DNA of 64,000 nt, from the NCBI RefSeq assembly GCF_963678835.1, contig NZ_OY787469.1:1-64000 (forward strand). Reading direction: 5' to 3'. Under the pieces are notes generated by a model, which was not told the origin of the DNA, searched no databases, and saw nothing but the letters and a program-made list of their open reading frames with translations. The translations under genes were made by a program, and so were the position numbers. Of this stretch, positions 37,568-45,376 are shown piece after piece (within the stretch, counting starts at the first letter, position 1; each line of letters begins with the position of its first letter). The DNA is from an uncultured Desulfuromonas sp. GTDB lineage: Bacteria; Desulfobacterota; Desulfuromonadia; Desulfuromonadales; Desulfuromonadaceae.

Positions 37568-38746
37568 TTAACGGTCAATCTCTCCCAGAACGATATCCAA
37601 GGTGCCGATGGCAGCGATAACATCAGCCAGCAAAGCACCTTCAATCATCTGCGGCAGAGCCTGGAGATTGACAAAAGACGGCGGCCGGATTTTCATACGG
37701 AACGGATTGGCGCTACCATCGGAAACCATATAGTAACCCAGCTCCCCTTTCGGCGCCTCAATCCCCTGATACACTTCACCTGGCTCTGGTTTGAAACCTT
37801 CGGTGATAATTTTAAACTGATGGATCAGACCTTCGATGCTGTTAACCACCTTCTTTTTTTCAGGCAAACAGACTGAAGGGACATCGGCGAGAATCGGGCC
37901 AGGCTGCAACTTCTCAAGGGCTTGGCGAATAATCTTACAGGACTCACGCATTTCATCGAGGCGGATCTTATAGCGATCAAAAGTGTCACAGCCATCACGA
38001 GTGATCACTTTGAAATCGTAGTCCTCATATCCTGAATAAGGGTTGTCACGACGCAGGTCCCAATCCACGCCACTACCGCGCAGAGCCGGACCGGTCAGGC
38101 CAATATCGATGGCATCTTCGGCACTGATTTTCGCAACGCCGATGGTTCGTTTCTGCCAGATTTTGTTTCCGGTCAGCAAGCCTTCATAGGTCTCGATATG
38201 TCCGGGCATGGCATCGATAAAATCACGGACATCGTTTTCAAAGCCTTCCGGCAAATCAAGTGACAAACCACCAACCCGGAAATAATTCGACGTCATCCGC
38301 GCACCAGACAGTTTTTCATACATATCCATGATCGCCTCACGCTCACGGAAGCAATACAGGAACACGGTCATGGCACCAATATCAAGGGCGTGGGTTGCCA
38401 GCCAGACCAAGTGACTTTTGATCCGGGTCAGCTCCGCCATCATCACGCGAACCACCTTGGCCCGTTCCGGAATCTGATCGGTGATACCCAACAGTTTTTC
38501 CACGGCCAGGACATAGCCAAGGTTGTTACTCATCGGTGCCAGATAGTCCAGACGGTCGGTCAGGGGCAGCGCGCGGTGGTAACTGCGATTTTCCGACAGC
38601 TTCTCAACACCACGGTGCAAAAATCCGATATGGGGAACCGCTTTAACAACGGTCTCACCATCCAGCTCAAGAACCAGCTGCAACACGCCGTGGGTCGACG
38701 GATGCTGAGGTCCCATATTGATTGTCATCGTCTCTGTAGTTGCCAT
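37568..38746 (-). CDS. nuoD: NADH-quinone oxidoreductase subunit D
   Basis: 392 residues, 49-kDa subunit. INMGPQHPSTHGVLQLVLELDG at the start contains the quinone-site His; SNYFRVGGL and GIEAPKGELGYY are also conserved. A separate protein, not fused to nuoC. It binds the quinone head group together with NuoB. It lies 34 bp after nuoC. Confidence 0.97.
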   Translation of the reverse strand: MATTETMTINMGPQHPSTHGVLQLVLELDGETVVKAVPHIGFLHRGVEKLSENRSYHRALPLTDRLDYLAPMSNNLGYVLAVEKLLGITDQIPERAKVVRVMMAELTRIKSHLVWLATHALDIGAMTVFLYCFREREAIMDMYEKLSGARMTSNYFRVGGLSLDLPEGFENDVRDFIDAMPGHIETYEGLLTGNKIWQKRTIGVAKISAEDAIDIGLTGPALRGSGVDWDLRRDNPYSGYEDYDFKVITRDGCDTFDRYKIRLDEMRESCKIIRQALEKLQPGPILADVPSVCLPEKKKVVNSIEGLIHQFKIITEGFKPEPGEVYQGIEAPKGELGYYMVSDGSANPFRMKIRPPSFVNLQALPQMIEGALLADVIAAIGTLDIVLGEIDR

Positions 38747-38780
38747 GTGTTTTGCCTCGTCTTAATCGGTTGCGCTGAAA

Positions 38781-39260
38781 TTACGAAAGTCGTCCCTGGT
38801 ACGGATCGCGACCAGGGCCCTGCAGCGGATAGTCCTTGCGCAGGGGGTGGCCTTCCCAATCAGCCGGCATAAGAATCCGACGCAGATCCGGATGTCCTGC
38901 GAACGAGATCCCCATCAAATCCCAGCACTCGCGCTCAGGCCAGTTGGCCGTCGACCAGACACCGCTGACCGTATCGACACAGCAGTCCTGCTCTTCAACC
39001 GGCACTTTGACCCGCAAGCGCTCTTTGGTCGTAATGTTATACAGGTTGTACACGACCATGAAACGAGGGGTTTGACCGAGATAATCCACTCCACACAGAT
39101 CACACAAAAAGTTGTAGCCGGCTTCCTCTTTGAGAAAGCGGCAGACAGACACGATATCTTCCTTTTTCACTGTGACCGTGACTTCACCGCGATGCTCTTT
39201 GACATCCAACACGGAAGCGGCGAAGGCTCCTTTCAGCTTTGCTACGACAGCTTGGCTCAT
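38781..39260 (-). CDS. nuoC: NADH-quinone oxidoreductase subunit C
   Basis: 159 residues, 30-kDa subunit. ERECWDLMGISFAGHPDLRR followed by ILMPADWEGHPLRKDYPL is the family signature. A structural part of the quinone-reducing module. It lies 38 bp after nuoB. Confidence 0.96.
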   Translation of the reverse strand: MSQAVVAKLKGAFAASVLDVKEHRGEVTVTVKKEDIVSVCRFLKEEAGYNFLCDLCGVDYLGQTPRFMVVYNLYNITTKERLRVKVPVEEQDCCVDTVSGVWSTANWPERECWDLMGISFAGHPDLRRILMPADWEGHPLRKDYPLQGPGRDPYQGRLS

Positions 39261-39298
39261 TTTTTAATCCCTATTTGATCGGTTTAAACCGGAAAGAA

Positions 39299-39838
39299 CT
39301 AGCCGGGAATAACTTTACCGGCCCCGATAGCGGCGCCGAAGCTATTACGCTCACGCATGATCTTCTCCTGCAACTTGATCAGACCATACAACAAACCCTC
39401 CGGACGGGGAGGACAGCCCGGAATATAGACATCCACCGGAAGCGCCTGATCAATCCCCTGCAGGACACTATAGGTATCAAACACACCACCTGAGGAAGCA
39501 CAGGCCCCCATGGCGATGACATACTTGGGTTCAGGCATCTGCTCATAAACCGTTTCAATAACGGGCAACATCTTATGGGTAACCGTACCAGCAATGATAA
39601 TGACATCCGCCTGACGGGGTGACGCACGAAACAGCACCCCCATGCGGTCAAGGTCAAAACGGGCGGCACCGGTTGCCATCATCTCAATCGCACAGCAGGC
39701 CAAACCAAAGGTCATGGGCCACAGCGAACGGGAACGTGACCAGTTGACAACCTTATCCAGAGAAGCCGTCATGATATTATTGCCCAGAACGTGATAGTAA
39801 TCCGCTCCGGAAGCCTGTTCTGGTGTGTTTACTCCCAT
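39299..39838 (-). CDS. nuoB: NADH-quinone oxidoreductase subunit B
   Basis: 179 residues. It carries the ligands of terminal cluster N2: the adjacent Cys pair in [12 protein letters not shown], then GACASSGG and [12 protein letters not shown]. It donates electrons to quinone at the interface with NuoD. The start overlaps nuoA by 10 nt. Confidence 0.97.
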   Translation of the reverse strand: MGVNTPEQASGADYYHVLGNNIMTASLDKVVNWSRSRSLWPMTFGLACCAIEMMATGAARFDLDRMGVLFRASPRQADVIIIAGTVTHKMLPVIETVYEQMPEPKYVIAMGACASSGGVFDTYSVLQGIDQALPVDVYIPGCPPRPEGLLYGLIKLQEKIMRERNSFGAAIGAGKVIPG

Positions 39839-40185
39839 TCCAATGCTCCTTTTTTCCAGACATAAACATAGCCAACCAGCAGGATCACGATGAAGACGCC
39901 CATCTCAATAAAGCCGAACATTCCCAGGCGCTTGAACACAACCGCCCATGGGTAAAGGAAAACCGCTTCAATATCAAAAAGAATGAACAGCATGGCGACG
40001 ATGTAGAACTTGACCGAGAAACGCTCACGAGCTGTACCAATCAGCGGCATCCCGCATTCGTAGGGGGCAAGCTTGACAGCACTGGGCTTTTTGGGGCCGA
40101 AAAGAAACGAGAAAGTCACCGAACCTAATGCAAACAAAAGTGCAACGGTTATGAGGACGAGTATCGGCAGATAACTCTCAAGCAT
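39829..40185 (-). CDS. nuoA: NADH-quinone oxidoreductase subunit A
   Basis: 118 residues, three helices. [44 protein letters not shown] covers the conserved loop Cys and acidic membrane helix of NuoA. First gene of nuoABCDHIJKLMN. AGGAGG is 9 nt before the ATG. Its upstream region holds a 17-bp motif shared with the nqr leader. Confidence 0.96.
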   Translation of the reverse strand: MLESYLPILVLITVALLFALGSVTFSFLFGPKKPSAVKLAPYECGMPLIGTARERFSVKFYIVAMLFILFDIEAVFLYPWAVVFKRLGMFGFIEMGVFIVILLVGYVYVWKKGALEWE

Positions 40186-40260
40186 GGGAACAGCTCCTCC
40201 TGACAGGGTTTACTTAATATTTTTTAGACAAAGCATAATTCACTAATTTTAGCGTCGTGC

Positions 40261-40319
40261 AAGTTAAGTCAAAACGCCCCCTTTGTCAAGGGAAAAATAG
40301 GGTATACTGTATGCAATTT
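40261..40319 (-). promoter_or_regulatory. Candidate nuo promoter and dyad operator
   Basis: Minus strand: TTGACA (40284-40289), 17-nt spacer, TAACTT (40261-40266) about 75 bp before nuoA. Just upstream is TATACTGTATGCAATTT (40303-40319, + strand), which matches 16 of 17 bases before nqrA and contains the dyad TATAC-T-GTATG. The position upstream of the -35 box would suit an activator. Two further GTATAC hexamers lie at 40358 and 40426. The rest of the 405-bp gap to the epimerase gene is AT-rich, without a convincing gene. Confidence 0.45.
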
Positions 40320-40529
40320 GCAAGCGATTTAATCCTAATTTTACAAGCACTTACGAAGTATACATCCTGAAAAAACTCGTATTTTTGAGCTCCATTTTTC
40401 TGCGCAAAAAAGACCAAAAAATACCGTATACTCAACCACTTCCCAAACAAATAAAACACCTTTTCATAAAAATATTCCACAGCCTGCTTCTGCTCAAATA
40501 CACAGCCGCCAATTGTGCTATTTCTTGCT

Positions 40530-40551
40530 GTTGCCACAAATTTGTTATACT
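40530..40551 (+). promoter_or_regulatory. Possible promoter of the NDUFA9-like gene
   Basis: TATACT (40546-40551) is a good -10 box about 40 bp before the ATG. The -35 region (CTTGCT/TTGCTG near 40525-40531) matches poorly. AGGAG lies before the ATG at 40591. Confidence 0.3.
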
Positions 40552-40590
40552 TGATAAAAAGCCCTTTGTCTCTCACCACAGGAGAAAAGC

Positions 40591-41484
40591 ATGCGTATTT
40601 TTGTTACCGGTGCCACTGGCTTTGTCGGCCATCATGTCATTCAGCGCCTCCTGCTTAACGGTCACACGGTTCGCTGTCTGGTGCGCAAGCCAACCCCATC
40701 TCTGGCCCGCCTTGCGCAGGTGGAAACGGTTCAGGGTGATGTCACCACCGCTACGGGGCTGAAACAAGCGGCATCAGGCTGCGATGCCGTCATCCATCTG
40801 GTCGGCATCATTCGCGCCTTCCCACAACGGGGAATCACCTTTGAAAAACTCCACATTGAGGCCACTCGCAACATCATAACAGCAGCGGAAGAGGCCGGCA
40901 TCGACCGCTATCTGCACATGAGTGCCAACGGTGCCAGTCCAGACTGTCCCGAAGCCTATGGCGCAACCAAGTGGCGCGCTGAAGAACTGGTACGACAGTC
41001 GCAACTCAAATGGACGTTGTTCCGACCATCGCTCATTTTTGGCCCGGATGGCGAGTTCACGCGCATGCTTATCCAGCAGCTTCGCTTTCTGCCGGTGATC
41101 CCCGTCATCGGTGATGGCCACTACCAACTCAGCCCTGTCAACGTTGACGATGTCGCACTCGGTTTCGTCAACGCGTTATCCTCTCCTCAGGCCATCGGTA
41201 AAACCTACCACTGCTGCGGACCGGACACCTGCAGCTACAATGAACTGGTCGACCTCATTGGCCAGGCAATGGGCCGCAAGCACGCCTTCAAACTGCATCA
41301 CCCCCTGAGCATGATGTTGCCGACAACACGGCTGATGGAACGTTTTGCTTTCTTCCCCGTCACCAGCAACCAGATTTCCATGCTGATTCGCGGCAATGTC
41401 TGCGATCCTGAACCATGGACCAGTGAACTGAATATTGTACCGACAACTCTGTCCGACAGCATTAAAAAAGCCCTGGCCGGTTAA
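40591..41484 (+). CDS. NDUFA9-like NAD(P)-binding epimerase-family protein
   Basis: 297 residues, atypical short-chain dehydrogenase. GATGFVGHHV is the Rossmann GxxGxxG motif; later come VIHLVGIIRAFP, YGATKWRAEELVRQS (Y-x3-K with Lys) and FRPSLIFGPDGEF. This layout is that of the bacterial relatives of mitochondrial complex I subunit NDUFA9, which binds NADPH without a known catalytic role. It is divergent from nuoA, which strengthens a link with complex I assembly or stability, but the link is inference. Sugar-nucleotide or isoprenoid-modifying enzymes are alternatives. Confidence 0.8.
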   Translation: MRIFVTGATGFVGHHVIQRLLLNGHTVRCLVRKPTPSLARLAQVETVQGDVTTATGLKQAASGCDAVIHLVGIIRAFPQRGITFEKLHIEATRNIITAAEEAGIDRYLHMSANGASPDCPEAYGATKWRAEELVRQSQLKWTLFRPSLIFGPDGEFTRMLIQQLRFLPVIPVIGDGHYQLSPVNVDDVALGFVNALSSPQAIGKTYHCCGPDTCSYNELVDLIGQAMGRKHAFKLHHPLSMMLPTTRLMERFAFFPVTSNQISMLIRGNVCDPEPWTSELNIVPTTLSDSIKKALAG

Positions 41485-41499
41485 CCCGACCAGGGCTTT
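41468..41499 (-). terminator. Bidirectional terminator, epimerase/iscU
   Basis: A 10-bp stem AAAGCCCTGG (41468-41477) with CCAGGGCTTT (41490-41499), 13-nt loop. On the minus strand it is followed by a T-run and ends the iscU-like gene. It overlaps the last codons of the epimerase gene on the other strand. Confidence 0.75.
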
Positions 41500-41523
41500 A
41501 AAGGGATACATTTGCATATAAAG

Positions 41524-41907
41524 CTAAGACGCGGTGCCCTCTTCAGGAGGCGTCAAATAGCGGGTGACCGCAGCACGAATCGCTGTAGCCGCAAGATTGG
41601 AACAATGCATCTTACTATCCGGCAACCCGCCGAGCGCCTCAGCAACCTTTTCATCCGTCACCTCCAGCGCCTCTTCAAGGGTCTTACCCTCAACCATGGT
41701 ACTGGCCATCGATGTTGTTGCAATAGCAGCCCCACAGCCATACACTTTGTATTTCACGTTGGTAATGACATTGTCGTCTATCTTCAAAAAAATCAGAACC
41801 GCATCACCGCAACCGGGATCTCCCACCTTAACGACGACATTGGGGTTCTCAATCTGCCCTACATTTCTCGGGTTGGAGAAATGATCCATCACTTTATCCG
41901 TGTACAT
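41524..41907 (-). CDS. iscU: IscU/NifU-like Fe-S cluster scaffold
   Basis: 127 residues from MYTDKVMDHFSNPRNVG, the usual start of the family. Upstream Met codons (41925, 42105) lack conserved sequence. The three scaffold Cys are in DPGCGDAV, VYGCGAAIATTSM and MHCSNLAA, with the conserved Asp before the first region. It assembles Fe-S clusters from sulfur supplied by a cysteine desulfurase. No iscS/nifS is nearby, and the gene stands alone next to complex I and the Fe-S helicase. It lacks the extra C-terminal domains of full NifU. Confidence 0.9.
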   Translation of the reverse strand: MYTDKVMDHFSNPRNVGQIENPNVVVKVGDPGCGDAVLIFLKIDDNVITNVKYKVYGCGAAIATTSMASTMVEGKTLEEALEVTDEKVAEALGGLPDSKMHCSNLAATAIRAAVTRYLTPPEEGTAS

Positions 41908-42143
41908 AGCCTTTACCGCTCCCATCCAAAACATTCTTGAGCAAAACACTCTGATATTTTTATATCGTAAAACAGCTTTACCGCATGAGTCAAGAACAAG
42001 TAGTATAGACAGCTCATCGCGGCACAAAACATCTATTGTCGTCAGCCGCACCCGGTCGGAACAATAATTTCCACGTGCAGCAGCAACCATCCGCCGCAGA
42101 CGCATAGCGCAGCACTTTCAATACAGCGAAAGCATTTAACACC

Positions 42144-44708
42144 GTGGCCACACAGATCGAAAACACTACTGCCTGCTATGCCGATCACTGCCTGAAAACC
42201 ATGCGCCAGGCCATCCAGGACTCCGACGGCAACGAACTGTTCTTCCTCGGCCACACCGATGACAACCTGTCCATTACCGACATCACTATTCTGGCCCGAG
42301 GGCATCGCTCAGCTGTTCCAGCCATCACCAGTCGCTGCCGTTGCGGCGACACGGTTATCCACAACCATCCGTCGGGAAATTTAACACCGTCCAACGCCGA
42401 CCTCGGCATTGCTGCACGCCTGGGAGAAACAGGCATCGGTTTTCATATTGTGGATAACCTTGTTGAAAACGTGTACAAAGTTGTCGACGCCTGCCCGGAA
42501 CCACAATCAACCACCATTCGCCACGACGCTGTCGCCCACGTGCTGGCCGCAGACGGCCCTCTGGCCAGCCATCTGGGCAGCTACGAGGAACGCCCGGAGC
42601 AGTTGCGCATGGCATTGGCCGTTGCCGAAGCGTTCAACCAAAACGGCCTGGCCACCATCGAAGCCGGTACCGGCACAGGCAAAAGCCTGGCCTATCTGAT
42701 TCCGGCAATCATGTGGGCTCTCGACAATGAGCAGCCGGTGGCTATCTCTACCAACACCATCAACCTCCAGGAACAACTGATCAGCAAAGACCTGCCGTTG
42801 CTCAAAGAGGTGATGGATCGCGAATTTCATGCCGTACTGGTCAAGGGACGCAACAACTACCTGTGTCTGAGACGATTGGACAGCGCTCATCGCGAACCGG
42901 ACTTATTTCAAAACGAACAATCCGGCGAACTCGCCCAATTGCATGAATGGGCCGCCGCCACCAATGTCGGCAGTCGCGATGAACTGACGTTCATCCCTTC
43001 ATCCGCCGTATGGATGGAAGTGTGCTGCGAAATGGATCAATGCCCGCGCACACGCTGTCCCCATTACAGCCGTTGTTTTTTCCATAAAGCCCGGCGGCGA
43101 GCTGCTCATGCTGACCTGCTGGTGGTCAACCATGCCCTGCTGCTCTCCGACCTGTCTCTGCGCGCCGAGACGGAAAATTACAGCGCAGCCGCAGTCCTGC
43201 CCCCCTACAGTCGCATTGTTTTTGATGAGGCCCATCACCTTGAAGATGCGGCGACGCGTAATTTTTCCATCCGCTTAAGCCAGCTGAGCTTTGCCTACAG
43301 TCTCAACCGGCTGGTTCATCCGCGCAAGCCGGAGAAAGGACTGCTGCCTCGTTTATTGTCGACGCTGGCCCGCGAACTGCCGGACACGTTGAGCGCGCTT
43401 TATGACAGCCTGTACCGCCGCATCGAAACCGCCGCCCTGGACTGTCGGCAACTGCGCGACGACCTCGGAGAAACGTTTATCGGCCAACGGGACAAACTGC
43501 TGCAAACCGACGAGCCGACATCTGCCAACGGATTCTGCTGGCGCATCACCCCTCAATGCACGGAAACCGAACGCTGGCTGGTGCTGCAAAAAGGGTTCGC
43601 CCCACTGATCAAGCAGTGCGAAATGCTGTCAAACCACCTCGATCAACTGATCAAAGCCTGCGAACAACTCCCCGAGAAGCTGTTCGAGCAAGTCAGCGGT
43701 CAACTGACCGACATCCGTGCCATGTCCGGTCGCATCCAATGCATGGGCAGTGAGCTGGCCGTTGTCCTGAGCGCCGGCGACAGCGCCTGCACCTGGATTG
43801 AAATCAACGAGGCCCGCGGCCGCAAAAAAGATAAAATACTTTGGCTGAACAGCGCACCGATCAGTGTCGCTGCCACTCTTAAACAGGCCGTCTATGATCG
43901 CTTTCGCAGTATCGTATTCACCAGCGCCACGTTGACTGTCAATCGCCAGTTTCACTATTTCCAGCAACGCACCGGTCTCAACCTGTGCCCGGAGAAGAGG
44001 CGCCAGCAGCTGTGTCTCGACTCGCCGTTTGACTTTGCCTCTCAAGCCAGGGTCGTCATCCCAACGGACATCGTGCCGCCCACCCACCAAAACTATGCCG
44101 CCATGTTGGCCGAACAGGTTGAACAGGCGGTGGTTGCTTCTGAAGGGCGCAGTTTCGTGCTGTTTACCGCCTACTCCCTGCTGAAAAAGCTCTACAATGA
44201 GCTGGAGCCACCGCTCCATGCCCGCGGTTTCAACTGCCTTTATCAGGGGCAGAGCGCCCGCCATTTGTTGCTGAAAAAATTCCGCCTCGACCAGAAGCAC
44301 ATCCTGTTCGGCACCGATTCGTTCTGGGAGGGGGTCGATGTTCCCGGCCAGGCGTTGCAACAGGTGATCATCACCCGCTTGCCATTTCGGGTTCCCACCG
44401 AGCCAATTCAGATCGCCCGCAGTGAGCACCTCGAACAGATGGGTGTTGATCCGTTTATGCACTATACGGTTCCTCAAGCGGTGCTGCGACTCAAACAGGG
44501 CTTCGGCCGTCTGATCCGCCACCGCCAGGACCGGGGCGTCGTCTTGATTCTTGACCAGCGCGTGATCAGCAAAGGCTACGGCCGGATCTTTCTCAACTCC
44601 CTGCCTCCGGCACAACGACTGACCGGGCCGGCACAAACCATTCAACAGCAACTCCGGCAATTTTTTTACGCTGCCGACCCGACCACGGAGGAATGCCGCC
44701 ATGGCTAA
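42144..44708 (+). CDS. JAMM domain-DinG family helicase fusion
   Basis: 854 residues from a GTG. Residues 1-115 form a JAB/JAMM domain with a perfect HxHx7Sx2D metal motif (H73, H75, S83, D86; HNHPSGNLTPSNAD), related to RadC. From 150 on it is a superfamily 2 XPD/DinG-type helicase: GTGTGKS (175-181), DEAH (361-364), Fe-S Cys C241 and C300/C305/C311, and motif VI in LPFRVPTEP and RLIRHRQDRG. DinG enzymes unwind DNA-RNA hybrids and other structures. The added metalloprotease-like domain is unusual, and whether it is active is unknown. Followed by dgkA with an 8-nt overlap. The ribosome site is weak. Confidence 0.87.
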   Translation: MATQIENTTACYADHCLKTMRQAIQDSDGNELFFLGHTDDNLSITDITILARGHRSAVPAITSRCRCGDTVIHNHPSGNLTPSNADLGIAARLGETGIGFHIVDNLVENVYKVVDACPEPQSTTIRHDAVAHVLAADGPLASHLGSYEERPEQLRMALAVAEAFNQNGLATIEAGTGTGKSLAYLIPAIMWALDNEQPVAISTNTINLQEQLISKDLPLLKEVMDREFHAVLVKGRNNYLCLRRLDSAHREPDLFQNEQSGELAQLHEWAAATNVGSRDELTFIPSSAVWMEVCCEMDQCPRTRCPHYSRCFFHKARRRAAHADLLVVNHALLLSDLSLRAETENYSAAAVLPPYSRIVFDEAHHLEDAATRNFSIRLSQLSFAYSLNRLVHPRKPEKGLLPRLLSTLARELPDTLSALYDSLYRRIETAALDCRQLRDDLGETFIGQRDKLLQTDEPTSANGFCWRITPQCTETERWLVLQKGFAPLIKQCEMLSNHLDQLIKACEQLPEKLFEQVSGQLTDIRAMSGRIQCMGSELAVVLSAGDSACTWIEINEARGRKKDKILWLNSAPISVAATLKQAVYDRFRSIVFTSATLTVNRQFHYFQQRTGLNLCPEKRRQQLCLDSPFDFASQARVVIPTDIVPPTHQNYAAMLAEQVEQAVVASEGRSFVLFTAYSLLKKLYNELEPPLHARGFNCLYQGQSARHLLLKKFRLDQKHILFGTDSFWEGVDVPGQALQQVIITRLPFRVPTEPIQIARSEHLEQMGVDPFMHYTVPQAVLRLKQGFGRLIRHRQDRGVVLILDQRVISKGYGRIFLNSLPPAQRLTGPAQTIQQQLRQFFYAADPTTEECRHG

Positions 44709-45063
44709 ACCTGGAAAAACCGGCTTGACCCGCATTCTTAATGCCACCGGCTATTCATTTGCCGGCCTCAAGGCCGCCTGGCACAACGAGGCGGCCTTTC
44801 GCCAGGAACTGGCCCTGGTCCTCATATTAACCCCACTGGCATTCTGGATCTCTTCCGGCCTGACACAAACCGCTTTACTGCTGACCAGCCTGTATCTGGT
44901 CCTGCTGATGGAACTGGCGAATTCGGCTCTGGAGGCGGTTGTCGATCGCATCAGTGACGAGCACCACCCTCTATCGGGACGCGCAAAGGATATCGGCTCA
45001 GCTATGGTGTTTGTCTCTCTGGCAGGAGCTGCCGCGGTATGGCTTTTGGTGTTATTGGATTAG
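44701..45063 (+). CDS. dgkA: Diacylglycerol kinase
   Basis: 120 residues, three helices, the small integral-membrane DgkA. AWHNEAAFRQEL has the conserved Glu and ELANSALEAVVDRISDEHHPLSGRAKDIGSAMVF the catalytic signature. It phosphorylates diacylglycerol to phosphatidic acid in the inner membrane. It overlaps the helicase gene by 8 nt, with GGAGG upstream. Confidence 0.95.
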   Translation: MAKPGKTGLTRILNATGYSFAGLKAAWHNEAAFRQELALVLILTPLAFWISSGLTQTALLLTSLYLVLLMELANSALEAVVDRISDEHHPLSGRAKDIGSAMVFVSLAGAAAVWLLVLLD

Positions 45064-45376
45064 CCAAAAAAACTTCTGTGCAAATACACAGGAGCTAAAC
45101 AATAAATCGTCCTCAAAAGAATACGAGTTACCACGTAGCGAAGAGGCATCCCGTTAGCTATAGTCTAACCATCAACAGCAGGAAACGGTTTTTCCACAGA
45201 AAACCTCCTACTTTTTGGCCGGCAGCCTCCCCTCGCCGGCCTTTTTTTTGCTCTAATCCGGCTCAGGTCTGTGTTAGTCTGACGACTCAAACGACAAGCA
45301 CAACATAAAAACACCATAATCAACACGGCCTTCCGGAAACGTTCCTCGGAGAACGGAAGGTTAAGGATCAAAAATA
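45064..45376 (+). other. 313-bp gap with structured leader or small RNA
   Basis: No ORF stands out. A small hairpin CTGTG/CACAG occurs near 45078-45093. About 120 bp of uncertain structure leads into a strong terminator (45217-45249). Before the ctp start, CCTTC...CGTTC pairs with GAACG-GAAGG (45329-45360). No riboswitch class is recognisable by its conserved core. Confidence 0.4.
45217..45249 (+). terminator. Intrinsic terminator between dgkA and ctp
   Basis: A 7-bp stem GGCCGGC (45217-45223) with GCCGGCC (45235-45241) and an 11-nt loop, followed by eight T. It lies 153 bp after the dgkA stop, which is far for a simple operon terminator and leaves room for a small RNA or an attenuated leader. 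Confidence 0.88.

Noticed and set aside
40286..40579. 97-codon minus-strand ORF between nuoA and the NDUFA9-like gene
   Set aside because: AT-rich, no family motif, no ribosome site, and it covers the promoter region with the shared dyad motif; most likely a chance frame.
45064..45216. Known riboswitch (for example c-di-GMP or cobalamin class) upstream of ctp
   Set aside because: None of the conserved cores of these classes can be found in the sequence.
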